DNA of 64,000 nt from Clytia hemisphaerica (GCA_902728285.1 CACVBU010000975.1:772637-836636), one strand, 5' to 3'. Positions 1 through 14,330 are shown, counted from the first letter of the stretch. The notes: a model not told the origin generated them from the sequence alone. Made by a program: numbers and translations.

Positions 1-77
1 ATTATTTTAGTAATTTCAGGAGGGGCAGCGTTAGAAATGGCCTGCATTTCCTATCAATTTCCCCTTTCGTAATACAG

Positions 78-3000
78 GTTGTACCACCAGAAGATGGTTC
101 ATGCGATGGTCAATCACAGCACTCTGGTGATGGCATTTTTGTACCAGTTCAATCTTCAAATACCAACATCTCTCGCTCCAGTACCATGTAAGTCCTTTAG
201 CCTTATGAAGAAACTGTTGATGGAATGAATTTCGAAATTTAAAGGCTACACTTGTTGTTTTTTGTCGGCATAAATCACAGATATTTTAAAAATTTGATTG
301 GAACGGATACTGATGATTAGCTTCTAGAGAAAACGGCAACTCTGCTGAATCCTGTGTTGATTTTACTCAAAACCTGAAAATTAGATTTGAGTACATCAGT
401 TTGTTACCTTTGAAGAGTCAGCTCATATATCAATTTTGTCGTCTTCACATCAACAATGAGACCACCAGTAACTTTTAACTTTGTTTGGTTATAGTTCGAT
501 ATTATTATATATTATATTATATTATATATATTATATATATATTATTATATATAATTATATATGTTTATCTTTATTGCAAGATTTATTCTACCACCAAAGT
601 TTTTATTGTGCTTTTGAATCTGTTTCCTGATAATGAAAAGCCGTAACTGACTGGAACCTGGTCGGTGTTGAAAAATTAATCATTTAAAATTAAAATATTT
701 ACTCACTCCTTTGTTCTTTTTTTATTAATAAAGGCGAAGTAAAGAACGCGTGCAAGACTCGGATGCAGAATCAATCGTCTCAAGACGAAGCTCTCGATCA
801 AGAAGCAGTCGAAAATATGAAAGTGATGGTAAGATAACTCTCCCCTTTTCTTTTGTCCTCCTCTTTTTGAAAAGTTTTTCCCCGAAAGTTACTTACATTA
901 TAAAAATTTATTATATAAGTTTTTTTTGTTATAATTATTTTACTGAAGCCCAAAGAGAGACATCTTTCTAAATTTGAAAACAGAATTTAAAGAAACATTT
1001 TTCAAATTATAGCCGACAGGAGGTCACGTCGAAGTCATCGCGAGCATCGCAATTACGATCAATACGACAGCGCATCCATGATGAGCAGTGACTTGGAGAC
1101 GACAAGTTTCGTCGATTCCGAGGAAGAAAGTCAAATGTCGTCGGCTACTGAAAGTTCTCGTTATGTGGGCGGTAACAAACGAAGACGCAGGCGCCGACAA
1201 CGTATGCCACGAGTTGAAAGGGTAGGTTCAATCTACTATGAGTATATTTGACTTAATCAAAATGAATTTGAGATGGAGCCTTTTCGTAGTGAACAGTAAG
1301 TTCAAACGTGACGAATTTCAAATTGGATGGATCTTTTTCCTTCATGGAAGCAGTATTAGGAGACGATATTAAAGTTAATATCAGTGCTCAAGGGTTTTAG
1401 TCTGTCAATAAAATACATGTAAGCGTTACTGGATAGCTAGTCGTTGTTCATAATTCGTCAACCAAGGAACGTTTTATAAAGAAATGGGTTTTATCCATCA
1501 TTCAGTAAAAAACAAATTTGGAATTTCAAATATTGAAATATTAAAACTTGAATTTTATAATCTTCTTATCTTCTTGTTTAGTGCTCGTCATTCAGCACCA
1601 TCACCGAGTCCACGATGTCACTGAATATCATTACAGTCACACTCAATATGGGTAAGTCTATAATTTGCTTGAACTAAATAGCATGTAACTAACCAAAGGA
1701 ATAATTTTGCTTCATAATCTTTCTTTATACTGAAAAACATACTTCAAATTTTAGACTTTATCTCACTGTTTCAAAATAGAGAAATGTGTGATACCTTACT
1801 CGGGGCATTATGGGTAAGCAAGGCAACAACGAGTGTCAGCTTTAAACCCACTATTTATGATTGATTTGAAATCACTAGGGCACCAGCGCACAAGATAACG
1901 CATATTCCAAAATTCTTGAAGAGAGGATAGAGAAGATTAAATTTCCTGTTAATCGACTGTGCATTTTGTTTTTGTCTTTTCTGTTGAGAGTTTCGCTATC
2001 CCTTTTTCGTTCGCTATCCTCATTTTCATCTTCTTCCTCTACACATCAATTCTTTATGGCAGCACTGTTAAGTTTACTTTTAAACTCTTCAGGGCCATTC
2101 TCATATTAATTTCGTTTCATTTTCTTTGATTTTTCTTTCGATTATTTTCAATCAATTTAAAAGCCCTCTTTAAATTTTTTTCCTAAAACAAGACTTTTTA
2201 AAGATTGGTAAAACTTGAAAGGGGGATAGAGTAAGAGAGGGATAAAGCTGAAATCGATTGCCCCAATGAGTAATCTATAGTCTTAAAATTTTATCATAGA
2301 ATCTTTACTTTAAAAGTAGAAATAAAGCTAAAAAGCTAAATTATATGCTCGTGGGAAATTATCAATGACAAATGATCGAGTTGAATGTTATTTGAAATTC
2401 TAGATTACCTCACATTAGAGGTTTTAAAATAATCTTCAAAAGATCGAATGCTAGATTATTTGAAAAATGGTTTGTAAATTACTGATAATGCGTTTGTTTG
2501 CCAAGCATTGCGATAACCATTATCGACGGTTTGAGAGTGACTTTGAGGAATTATACATCAATCATTTGTATTCATGTCAAACTTTTCTGATCACCACCAG
2601 TAAGTGTAAAATAAGCCATAAAGGATTCTAATCAATCCACACAAATTTTAGTACTGCGAGAGGGTCTTTAGAGGAGTTCTAGCTAACCATTGGTAAAGCT
2701 ATGAAAGGTTATAAGTTTGAACACGCCCCATTAATACTTTGACAAATCAAAAAGTGCCAAAATTAGTATAATCAGAAAACCAAGAATTTTCTGTCTAACA
2801 GACTTAAACTTTTGACATGAGCTCTGATCGGTTCTATAACATTAGCTAACAATGAGCTCGTCTATGAATTGACGAAAAATTGTAAGAGGAGTATCTCTTT
2901 CCAGTAACATTCAGCATTTTGAACAATTACTCTTCTTTCCTCTTTCAGACAAGATCAACTTTCTTGGTATCAGCATCGTCGGTCAAGCCAGTAAGAAAGG

Positions 3001-6000
3001 AGATGGTGGCATCTATGTCGGCTCTGTTATGAAAGGGTAAGCTACGCGTAAATTTTGTGCTAATAGCGTTTGATTTTTTATGACATTTTCGATTGGAACG
3101 TTTTGCGTTGGTTTGTCTAGTTTACTGAAAAATCAATTTTGCAATTGATTTATGGCTTTGGGTCTCGTATTGGAGATCAATTTCGGACATGCCTTGATCC
3201 TCTAGGCTTTACACCTCCTTTATTTTATTTGCTAAACCCCCTCTCTCGAACAAAAACTTTCTGCGAAGCCTGAGGCATGGGATGAAGGGATTATTTTAGG
3301 TCTTGTTTTAGGATTCATTTAGGTCTTGTTTTAGGATTCATTTTCCGATCTAGCTTTTCTTCATTTTTTCAGAGGAGCGGTGGATGCTGATGGTCGCGTT
3401 GAGCCTGGTGATATGATCCTTGCGGTAAGTATCTGTCATGATTTTTGTATTTTGTATTTTACGCCTCGTGTCTCAGCTCACGGTAAGGAGGCTCATAGAA
3501 GGTTTATTGGTGTAAATTTTGGTATTTTATAAATTATTATTACTGAAATCTCAGTATTAAAAACGAGAGTGGTCTGGATGCATTTATCATAGAAACTGCA
3601 TTACACTCAACGAATATTTTTAATAATTTAATTAGCTAGCTACTCGTCTATTAGACGACCAAATGCTAATTACATTAAAAGTAATTTAGGCCCATTATGA
3701 CAGTTACCATCATTTAATTATACCATCATGTGTATTGTTTAACCATGAAAAGCGATGAATGAATCTGTATTTATTGTAAGTTTTTCAAGATCTTCATGGA
3801 AATTATGATCGACAACAATGAACTTTCCTATAATTTGCATAGGTCTTATATCGATGAAAATTCTACATTATATATTTTCAACCGCAAGAACTTTGACATC
3901 TCAACCCTCTTTATTCGATACAACAATATTATATCAGATTCAAATCATCATGTGTTTTAGTTTTAAGTGTACACTTTAACCCTTTTTTACATCGTCTGCA
4001 TGAAAGTCCTTAATAAAGAGCAAAATTTTTCCATGGTGACTCAAAATACACACATTTGCCAAAATTTTATAATGTGGACCTCAGGTTAATATAGTGACAG
4101 GCTCTTTTTGTGTGAACGGAACAGCACGAAATGTGCTGTACTACATAAATCATTGGATACCCCTAAGTTAAGAAGATATCCTAGAGAGATAAACATTTCT
4201 AACAAAGATAGGGTCTTTAAAATATTTCTCTTTTTACAGCTTGTCCAGACAGACATTCAATGATAAACTAATATAGATTTTTGAAAAAGACGTTTTGGTC
4301 TCCTTATCTTTATAATATAGGACAGGCGATCTATCGATTTGTAAAGAAAAGGTCGATTACAGAGTTGTCTTGAAATGGAATTATATTTTTCGTAGCTAAA
4401 AACACACATCTCTTCTCCCTTTTTGATGAAAAAAAAAGTAAAACTGGTGTATTATCACTGTTGCAAACAGTGTTCAAGTAGCGCATGGGTATTATGCCCT
4501 ATTCATGTGCTACCAAAATGATTTAAGTGTCAAAAAAGTAACATTGCAAAAGATCTATGCAGATTCTTTTTACGAATTGTTTTTAATTAAAACGGAATGT
4601 CGGAAAAAACAAATTAGTAGAAACAGTTTTGACATTTTTAAGGATGTCAAAAGTTGAAAAGTTATTTTTTGCTGCTAAAGTGGATTTAATCTTATAGAAA
4701 CACACGTAAAATTACACTGGTCGGTCACTACACAAAACCAAGAAATTGGAGAGTTAGAGAAAGCTCTCTGAAAAAAGGAAACTTAAACTGCGTCAATTTA
4801 CATCTCACACACAAAACTATTTGAAGATTGCGGTTAATTTTAGTTTAGCGGTTTCTGACTGTTTTTTTCGTGGACTGTGTTTTTTATCAGAATTACAATC
4901 TGTGCGATGGGATCAGGCTGCTTCGTGGTGTAGTTTACATAACATTAACATTTTTGGAGCAATTATTTTTTTCTTGGATCTTATACTTTGGGAAACTAGT
5001 TAATGTTTTATATATGTCGTTTTAAATTTTGAACACAGTAAACATACTTTTGGTGTTGTATTAGTATTGAATGAATATAGTTGCCGGTGTTTGATAAGGG
5101 TATATTTACACGATGGTTCAAATCAGCACTCGCTTTTTCAAACGTGTTCCGAGGGCGTTACCTGAAGATCTGCTCATACGAAATAAATACTCGGTAATTA
5201 ATATATGAACCTTTCTATAGATTAGGAGGGTCTAATGTCCAAAACGAAACAGAATTAAGTTCATCTAAACAATCTCTGACACAAATTTTATTTTTTTCCG
5301 GGAGAAGAGTGAAGGGGACAGAGGAGACAGGGTCCACTGGTAGTGAGTTTATCGTATCAACACCGAATCTATTAGCATTCCGTCATCAATTGCCTTAGGT
5401 ATGGCTTAAAAACCGTTTTTGTCGTCTATAAACTTTTTCGATTGTATGCAAATAGTGAAAAACAATAATTGCATCGTTTCTTTTCTTTCACCTCCTCAGG
5501 TTGGAGATGTGAACTTTGAGAATATGAGCAACGATGATGCTGTACGCGTTCTTCGTGAGTGTGTCCATAAGCCAGGGTAAGTGCGTACACTTAGAAGTTA
5601 GCTTATAAACATTTAAAGTTTTTGTTGGGTGTACTAAAATTCGTCTAGTTAGGCCGTGTGCAAACAGACCACGGCTCACAATTGTGATTAAGCCGCTTGC
5701 ATTACTAATTGATGTGTTATGACCCTTTGTCGAACTTTCGTCTTTTCCTCTTTTTCACTTCAACATAATGACTTAAAGTAAAATATTCTACCTACCATCT
5801 TCCTCTATTTTAGACCAATTCAGTTGACAGTAGCCAAATGCTGGGATCCTAACCCAAAAGGTTACTTCACTGTACCTAAGGGTAAGCCGCTTTCATCGAT
5901 CGCATTATCATACATTCTCGACGTCCTAAACGTTTTAACAGTACGATATGGTCACGTGAAAATCGGTTACCTCAAACAGTTTAGATATATAGGTTAACCG

Positions 6001-9000
6001 TAATCAAAGGTGGTTGCGAAAGCCTTATGTTTCAATATTGTGGTTTCTAAAATGACTGCTTATAAAGCTTTAAATCTTCTCCAAACATGGGCTAAATTCC
6101 ATCAAAAGTCAGTCCTACTGTTCACGTTTCAATTATAGAGATTAATAATGTTAAACAACACTGCATTTGAATTCAAAAATGAAATTAGTTTTTTGAGAAA
6201 AAAATAAAAATCAATAATGAGATTCCAATTTCAAAAATTCCTTTTGTCTGTTTTGAGCCAAAATCGAGTCGGCGAGCTTTTGTTTTTCCCGTTTCGTCAT
6301 CTCTGTTGCATTCTACACGGAATAAAACTCATTTCCTGTCGACGATTCCTTAATTGCGTCAAGTTATAACAACTCATCATTCTTCCCGCCCCTCCCTCTA
6401 CCGCCAACCACCCACTATGTTTGAAATTTATCCAAGAACGAAAACTGCGATGTGCTTTTTTGTGATTTGATTTGTAATTTATACAAAACGGTAATAATAA
6501 TTGGAAAGTCAGCATAATATTTTTCAAGCAGTTTCAAGTATGTTGAAAATTTGGGAACACTTAGGTGTCTCCTTAATCTTACGATTTTGCAGAAAAGTGC
6601 AGGTGGTTCTAGTTTATCCATGTTCTGTAAGATATAAGAACGCTACAATTGATATAGCGCATTGATCAAAATGCCTAGACCATTTGCGTGATGACGTAAT
6701 CTTAGTCCGAAACTTGAAAACAAGATTAGACGACAATTTCGTTGAGACTTTTGGATTTCGGTGTATTTGTTTATGAGCTTACTACAATTACTTAACTGGA
6801 TCATTTTTCTACATTGAAACCTTTCATCATCATGAACCACCGCTGTGCATGTGTTTCGCTATTATTAACAGGAGAGTAACTGATTGACTTCTGTAATGTT
6901 ACAGTACGAAAATGCTACGACTTTTTCTTGGACTTTTTTGGGAACCCAAGAAGGCTTGGCTTATTTTTTAGTACAACTATTGCAGTGCAACTGGTAGTGG
7001 CCGGTTCTTTTTCTAAGGTTGCCTCAAATTATGGAAATGAATAATTATGATAATATGTCTTTGTTTCAGATGATGTCACAAGGCCGATCGACCCTGCTGC
7101 TTGGGTACAGCATTCAGAAGCTATGAGAGGTATCAACATAAATATTTTAATTTTTCATTCAGAGTTTTTTCGTTCTGGTTCTTATAACGCAAAAGTGGTT
7201 CTACGACAGGTTTATCAGGAAGTGTAACGAGAAAATAATAAATCTTCGAATTGAGTTTTATTTCGCTCGGTTGCATCCTTACATTTCCTCGAAATGTCTG
7301 CTAAATTAACTCAATTTCAAAACACAATTTTCCGGCTTTCGAATGAAATATTGATATTACAAATTTGACCGAAAAAATTCACGATCTGGCAATTTCATGA
7401 GATTTAAACGGTTTCGTAAAATACTCAAAATTTCCGGTATGTCTTACAGCGAGTAAAGGGTAACGCGGAAGGCGTTGAATAGAGTAGGCTAGAGTTTAGA
7501 GGGTTTTCTGTTTCAATGATCGGCCAGGATCTATAGCTCATTCGTGAAAGATAGCTTTTTGAATTGCGATAAGTTTGATTTATCAATGATTGACTAATCA
7601 AGAAACCTTTGAACATATTCTTTTTGGAAATGATGCGATAGAAAAAAGTTATTTGCAGTATACTACATATATTTTTTAAGTTGTTCGGCGCCGCACATAC
7701 TCCAATCCATTTCCACAGATTAAAATGAGGAAACATTTTCGGTTTCCCACGCAGACGTTGACGTTTTTGTGTAAGGGATTTGTGTGGAATGAAACTTTGA
7801 AAATGAAAAAACAGTCTCAATTAACAATAGCCTGTACCATACACTGTTTTGCAGATTTATTCAAAATCGCCTGTATGCGTTCGGAGGTGGTAATGGCCAT
7901 GTTAACACCCTGCAGCCCACATTCCCTTCAACTAAAATATCGTTTAACTTTTCTTCTAGCTGGTGGAGGTTTAATGGGTCGAGGAAGTCCGTCAATGAGC
8001 ACCATGACTTCAACAAGTGATTCTTTCTCCAGTTCAATCCCTGAAGCTGACCGTAAGTCCTTGGCCATTCCTTCATTTATAGTCGAAATATTTTATTCAA
8101 CCCTTCATTTCGTAACATTCATTCCAAAAACTGCAAGATTTATAGTAATGCGTGGTGTGCCTTTGAATAAAATCACAAACTCGCTAATTGCTAATTGTCA
8201 ACCAAAGAAACAGTCTTTGTATCCGCTAAACCTAATGACGTCTTGGCAATTTTCAGAACGTCGAAATTTTTAGCAAAATAGAGGATTTTGTTTCTTGATA
8301 TGATAATAATAGGTTGGAGGGGATATTGTTGTTTTGTGAATTCATTATACGTGTTGGTAAACAAGCTATAAACATGAATACAATATTATTACCACGATTT
8401 CTGGTTTGTCAGAGGCTAATTATAAGCGACCAACATGATTGATGAAATAATCATAAATACATAAAGTTGGTTGATTGATTTTTGTTGAAAGATGTCGCCC
8501 TGTCTTGTTCCAGAAAAAAATTTACGCCCCCTTCAAAAATTCACGTTGATTCTAATTAAGTTTGAAACTTTCAAAATTCTTATTTGTTCAAAATTTAATT
8601 TGATTGATCGTTCAATTAAGATTCCCTAATGATGCACCTTACAAATTTTATTAGATTTGCTTAAATGTATCAATCGAGTGTTTTTTTGTTTTGCTCGAAT
8701 AAAGTTTTCCGGAATTTTCAAAAATGATAATAGTTGAAAGATCTCCCATTTTCACTGCTTAAAAATATGTCGGTGAAAACACCATCGCTGGATAGGAAAG
8801 TCTAAAACCTTCATCCTTAGTGATTCAATTATCCTCCGACGTTTAGCAGTAGTTTTTACGTCATTCTGTGAGGTCGCGCTACTACATTTTTCGAGGAAGG
8901 ATTTATTATCTAAATTATGTAAAAAAAGAAGCAATTAGGATATCGTAAATTGGAAGAGAAAAGTAGACTATTCACTGTAACCAAAGTTATTTATAGTAAC

Positions 9001-12000
9001 ATTGATGCTATTTTTTCACTCTGGCAAATGAACTTTTGGAATTGTGTTGTGATTTCTTTACGACAATTCTTGATGAACAACAAACACCTACACAAAAGTA
9101 TCCATTATTCCGATTCACTGTCTGAGCTAAACTGATCAGCCAGTTAGTCATTTTATTGTATGTGTATGGTTGTAGTTGAGTTGTGATTCAACATGCACTT
9201 TCGAGGATTGATGCGTTTTAATATCGAATTGATTTTAGGTTATTTGGAGCACGATCTCGGCTTAACGTTGACCATAGATACAGATATGTTGACTATTGTC
9301 AAGGTGATGAACCAAGAGAATTCAGGATTGACAGTTCGTGATCGAATGTGGTTGAAGATTACAATCCCCAATGCTTTCATCGGTAAGTGACTGACTTATT
9401 ACTGGACATTGGAAAAAAAAAATATTTATTGGAATTGTTGTTTAAAATCTTTATTAAAGCTTCAAATATTTTAGTGTATGATTCAATGACTTGAAGGGTT
9501 TTTCTTTTATACAAGGGGTCTAATTTGAGATTTCAAATTTTATGTACATGCCTTTTACAAGGAATTTTTAAAGGTTTTCTCTTCAACGATGTAATTTTTT
9601 TTCCTTGTTCACCATAATGGTGATTAAAATTAGTTATTCTTACGACCGAAAAAAATTTCAGAAATTTATCAATTTTGGCAGTTCTTGTTTTTTATTCATA
9701 CAATAAAAAAATATTATAATTAGTGTTTGATTGTTGAGATAGCTCAACCCTTATAACTTTGGACCTACACTTTTCAGGTTCTGATCTTGTGGACTGGCTA
9801 TTTGCAAATGTCGAAGGTTTCCAAGACCGTCGTGAAGCAAGGAAATACGCTTCTAAATTATTGAAGGTAATTTCTTTTCCCCTTCTTTCAATCGTCTCAT
9901 CTTCCTCTTATTGCAATTCAACTGTGAACCATACACCGATTTAATGATTGAAATATTCTGTCTTATCTTAACTGTTTAAAAGTAGACAATTCTGTCGAAA
10001 TATATTTTTAGAATCTTCTCAGCATTGCTAGCAACACAAAACAAGTACAAACCAGAATTAGAAGTCTTTCCGTTATCTGTATTTTTCTCTAATTCAAAGA
10101 AGATACTCTGTTCGTTGAAGATCGAATAAGAGAGAGTCAATTGAAATCTTTTTTCCAGGCGAACCTCATTCGACATACAGTGAACAAAGTGACATTCTCC
10201 GAACAATGTTATTATGTATTCGGTGACCTCAGTGATAGAAGACGTGGTATGCATATGCAAGATATAGAAGGGAGTGAAGAAGATACGCTAGCACCGCTCG
10301 CTTCGACGTCTGCTCAAGCTCAAATGGGTAAGTTAGAAAGCTATAACAGACATTGGATTCTTCCCAAAAAAGTCTTTGTAAAGATGGTTTAAATACAGAG
10401 ACGAGTATTTTGCGTAACGAAAACAGAGCATCGTAAAGCTGGGTTCTTGGAATAGCCACATGTATGATTTTTGTTAATAATTTTTCATAATGGAGGATTA
10501 TAACTTTATCAAAACCCAAAAAAGCCTCTATTGAATGTATTGAAAGGATTTCCCATTTCAATCTTTTGCATTTTGGATTACGCATCTTATTTCATTTGTT
10601 GGTTCAGAGATTTGACTTTTTCAAGTTTTTCAGTAGATCACTCTTTCACTCCTCAATCGGATCAACTGCCAAGAAATTATTTCACTGAATTATTGGTTTA
10701 CAGTACGAGTATTACTGAGACATATTTTTTGGACCTACCTGGAGGTTCTATAAATTAACCTGTGTTCGTCCGTCCGTCCGTCCGTCTGTCCGTCCGTCCG
10801 TCTGTTACCAACTTTTCTCAGGATTGAATCATAGGAATCTTTTGATTTTTGGTACAAAGGTGCAAAATGGTAGTGGCCAAAATGTGACGGAGCCCGATTT
10901 TCGAAAAAAAATGTTTTTGGGCAAATTTGGGCTAAAAAACGGCTAAAAAAACGGGTTTTTTGGACTTTGTGAAAAAGTGGATCATTGATTTTTTTCTGAT
11001 TTTTAGCATGAAAGTATGCTAATATCATTGGTAAAAGATGGCTGTAGCAGATTTTTGCAAAAAAATTTTGTTGGCTCAAAAAACGCATGTTTATCTATAA
11101 GAATCACTATTAATAAGCATACATCAATGATCTTAGCCAAATTACTCAATTCTTTGATGAGATAGATGTTTTTTTTGCTCACGAAGTCTTGAATATGAAA
11201 GAATATTTCAAGAGCATGAAATTTTGGTTTCTAAACGTTTTTTTATAAGAGACAAACGACTAATTTTAATAGATCGTCACTTTTTGTGTTCTGAATGATT
11301 GTTTACAGTAATGCTGACGTAGATATCAATTATATGTTTAAAATGCATAACCAGGTAGGTCCATAAAAGTATCACTTGTTGTTGTTTTTTTACAGGAGGT
11401 TACATACAACAACCATACGGAATGGCCATGATACCGGGCGGGATGATGGTTACCGGTGCACCACCCGCATACCAACAAGTCGTTCAACCAGGAATGTACG
11501 CTCAATATCCATACGTCGCAGGTAGCATAGCTCCTAGTCATTTGAGCGGTGGAAGCGGTGGCTCAGGCTCACAGAAATCACAAAAAATACACGACGACCA
11601 GGCTACCGTTCGTAGCAGCGGCTCATCTGATCGCTCGCACAGTTCGAAAGGTTCCAGAAGTCGAAAACCAATGCTGGACGACCGCTCTTCGCTTTCGTCC
11701 TTTCACTCGGACACTATAAGTTTACGAAGTGAAATCATAGCACCTGATAATCGTTCAATTTCATCACATCACAGTATTCCACCCATGATGGTCATGCCGC
11801 CCGGGGTGGCATATTCAGCAGCGCCTGTTGGTTTAACGCCTGAACAACAGCAACACATTCAGGTTCAAATGCACCAACAACAACAGATGCATCACCAGAT
11901 TCAACAACAACTCCAGCAACTTCAACTTCAATCACCCGCTCAAACGCCTCAACCTCCACCCGCCGGCTCCCCACAACCGCCACAAGATGGCACCCGAACG

Positions 12001-12126
12001 CCTGCCGAACAACATCGTGAATTAGGACGTTTAGATACTTTACCTGCTAGTTTGAGCGCAAGTCGACAAAGTTTCCGAATGGCAATGGGAAACTCGTCAA
12101 ACGAATTCTTCGTCGATGTAATGTAA
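78..12126 (+). CDS. DVL: Dishevelled (segment polarity protein), 3' 14 exons, DIX domain outside window
   Basis: Cytoplasmic Wnt-pathway scaffold that links Frizzled receptors to beta-catenin and planar-polarity branches. Coding exons read as 78-187, 734-828, 1013-1221, 1582-1651, 2949-3036, 3373-3424, 5500-5576, 5814-5881, 7070-7129, 7960-8052, 9239-9382, 9778-9866, 10159-10327, 11396-12126. All are bounded by AG/GT and phases match (2055 nt, 684 codons plus stop). In order: a Ser/Arg-rich and polybasic linker (RRRRRR in exon 3); the PDZ domain at about residues 150-255, with the FLGISIVGQ carboxylate-binding loop and [14 protein letters not shown]; the DEP domain at about 307-395 ([20 protein letters not shown] and [10 protein letters not shown]); a Gln/Pro-rich tail in the last exon; and the conserved C-terminus [11 protein letters not shown]...EFFVDVM. 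The N-terminal DIX polymerisation domain must lie on exons upstream of base 1. No frame break is seen. The PDZ plus DEP plus C-terminal match makes the identity secure; the first exon's acceptor (77/78) is the least certain boundary. Confidence 0.96.
497..563. repeat. AT-rich microsatellite in Dishevelled intron
   Basis: A run of TATTATA/TATATA units in the intron between the first two visible exons. It is simple-sequence DNA with no coding content. The rest of this intron and the next five small introns show nothing I can name. Confidence 0.8.
3425..5499. other. Dishevelled PDZ intron, 2.1 kb, no feature recognised
   Basis: AT-rich intron splitting the PDZ coding region. I found no convincing ORF, terminal inverted repeat or tandem array here. 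The 60-codon frame at 4821-5003 has no family signature and looks fortuitous. Confidence 0.6.
10730..11363. mobile_element. TIR-bounded repeat (634 bp) in last Dishevelled intron
   Basis: The ends are an exact 13-bp inverted pair (TGGACCTACCTGG at 10730 and its complement ending at 11363). Just inside the left end is a (GTCC)n microsatellite at 10766-10803. The following 300 bp (ATTGAATCATAGG, AATGTGACGGA, CCGATTTTCGA) recurs at about 13.87-14.32 kb, so this is a dispersed family. No obvious target duplication. The right end lies 32 nt before the final exon's acceptor, so it includes or abuts the branch-point region. Confidence 0.65.
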
Positions 12127-12260
12127 AAGCTCAAAAATCATCATCCTCAATTAATTTATGACAAAAAAGTAAAGAATAAATTAACGAGAAGAATAGAATC
12201 TCGTTACGACGTATCGTCACGAATAATAAAATTTAAATATAATTATTAATTTGTAGAGAT
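12127..12260 (+). terminator. Dishevelled 3' UTR with two poly(A) signals
   Basis: Directly after the Dishevelled stop. AATAAA hexamers lie at 12175-12180 and 12225-12230, 49 and 99 nt past the stop, in an A/T-rich 3' UTR. The actual cleavage site cannot be read from sequence. Confidence 0.6.
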
Positions 12261-12811
12261 GTATATTCGCATGGATACGTTTTAGAAGATATTTATAAAT
12301 TATGTTTTATATTTCTCATCATCGGTGTATTAGTAGAAAATAAGGCCAACTTTTTAATTTCCTTCGTTTGACGTACACCTACTAATCACCGCTAGACTTT
12401 ATTTTGTTGTTCCTTAACTGGGACGAGATGGAGTTTTTACAAGCTCTTATTTGATTTGGTTGGTCGTGAACCGGTAATAAAACTATTTTATAAAACTCTT
12501 CAGTGATTACCTTTCCATTATTAAGACTTGAATATTTTGAAGGGTCACAGGCAAGAAACAACAAAAATTTATTGATTGATTGATAAAAAACTATTTTGTT
12601 ACTTTTTCTAAAAAATGCGTCATTTTTATTACTTCAAATAACCAATTATTAAAGTATCTTATAAAAACTCCATCTCATCTGTCTTAACTGTGTCCTTTAG
12701 TCGGATATATTTTCAATTTAGATTTTGAACTTCCAGTGACCAATAGAATGCCTTTCAGCGGAATCTCAAAAAAGTTTAATAACTTTTTTGTGTTACAGTA
12801 TTACCAAATTA

Positions 12812-12985
12812 CAGTTGACGCTCTCTAATTCGACTCTCTATTATTCGATAGGTTCCCTTATTCGATGAAATTGAAAGTCACCGTCAAAGATAAACTCTCA
12901 TAAACGACGCTCCCTTATTCGATAAGCTCCCTTATTCGATGAAAATACAATTTTCCTTGAAGATCGAGTTAGAGAGTGTCAACTG
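12812..12985. mobile_element. MITE, pogo/Tigger-like, TA target duplication
   Basis: 174-bp non-coding element flanked by TA on both sides (12810-12811, 12986-12987). The termini are inverted: CAGTTGACGCTCTCTAATTC on the left, matched by GAGTTAGAGAGTGTCAACTG on the right. CAGTTGA ends with TA duplications are typical of pogo/Tigger-class elements. Relatives of identical or near-identical size occur at 41208-41381 and 33208-33378. Confidence 0.8.
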
Positions 12986-13799
12986 TATTAATCTTTTTAC
13001 ATCCTCAAATATGGTCCACTTCAGAGTGTGGATATTGACTTCATCTTAAAATGAATTGATTTAGTGCTTCTAATTAGCTGGCTTTATAGTTTGTATGTTA
13101 TGACTTATTATTTTCACAAGTTATTTTTTAATATATCATTTTTTTACAAGTAACTTTTTTTTTATCGCATTGCCTCCGTATAAACCCGTATCTCATCTCC
13201 TTAGCTTTTTGTTTTTTTTTTGCTCAAATTAAGCGTTTTATGGATATTCAGTGAATGTTGTTGGCAACATATTTACCATGTACGAATGTCTAACACGGGG
13301 ATCGCGTACGAACTCCGTTGACAATAGTTACATATATATGGCTTGAAAGCATAATTCCTCAAACTAATATATAGGGTTTTAAGATAATCTGTTTATAAAT
13401 TAATTCATTCCGCAGTTATACGTGGACAAAATTAAACTGCCCTTCGCTTTTGACACAAAGGAGAGATGTTAGTCGTCGAGGAACCCATACTTTCACCCGT
13501 TATTTTTTTAATGAAACATTTTACGGAGAAAGTTTTTACGAACTTTTATTTACATATAAAGACAAACATTTTATTTTTTAGAAGATAATAAACTATTAGC
13601 ATGTATCAACTAATTTCGATTATTTAGAGAGTGAAGAAATTATTAACTTTTCTTTTATTATTTACACAATCTACATTGCTCATTCATTCTGTGTCCGTCG
13701 GGTTAAAATGTTAACCGGACCCCCGGAGAATACCCTTTCTTAAAAAAGACGGGAGTTTGCGACTGAGGTTTAAAGTACGTATGGATATTAATTAACCAA

Positions 13800-14330
13800 T
13801 GTCCGCGCCGTCAGTGTTCGCGCCGTCAGTGTTCGCGCCGTCAGTGTCCTCGCTCGCTTGTACGTCTGTCAGTCAGCGTTTCTCGGGATTGACTCATTAG
13901 TTTTTTCCGATTTATTGCACAATGATGCCAAATTGGGATACCTAAAATGTGACGGATCCACAGATATCTGTAAAGCCCGAAGGGCTAGATTATAGATAGG
14001 CAACTTTTAAGCTTTCTCCAGCAAAAAAAAGTGAAGCAAAAATTTGACTTTTTAAATTTCGTGCCGATGGATAGGATCTAGCGTTTTAATTGTTTTCGGA
14101 GCGCGAGATCAATAAAGTAGGCGGCAAACGCTATTTCACATCTCTCAAACCGATGAAATTGCATATTTTAGTCACGTGACTTTGGTAGGAAATCCTTCCA
14201 AACCTAGGCTTCACTTTTCGATAAAAGCCGCAAATCTAGCCCTTCGGGCTTTACAGATCTGTGGACGGATCCCGATTTTCGAGATAAAACTTTTCTGAGC
14301 AAAATCTGCTTAAAAGTCAGGGTTAGACCT
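13800..14330. repeat. Dispersed repeat homologous to the 10.8-11.1 kb element, split by a MITE
   Basis: Begins with a 16-bp tandem unit (TGTTCGCGCCGTCAG, about three copies, 13801-13850). It then shows the same landmarks as 10770-11100: CTCGGGATTGACTCAT, AAAATGTGACGGATC, CCGATTTTCGAGA. The similarity is interrupted exactly where the 13959-14263 MITE sits, which gives the order of insertions. Confidence 0.65.
13959..14263. mobile_element. hAT-type MITE with 8-bp target duplication
   Basis: 305-bp element with inverted ends CACAGAT(AT)CTGTAAAGCCC and GGGCTTTACAGATCTGTG. It is flanked by a perfect 8-bp duplication GACGGATC (13951-13958 and 14264-14271). It also contains AGCCCGAAGGGCTAGAT on both arms, a motif shared with the MITEs at 14788 and 44219. 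No coding capacity. The 8-bp duplication fits the hAT superfamily. Confidence 0.85.

Noticed and set aside
7725-8273. 182-codon frame overlapping a Dishevelled exon
   Set aside because: Different frame from the real exon (7960-8052), which continues the conserved protein; the frame extends into introns on both sides.
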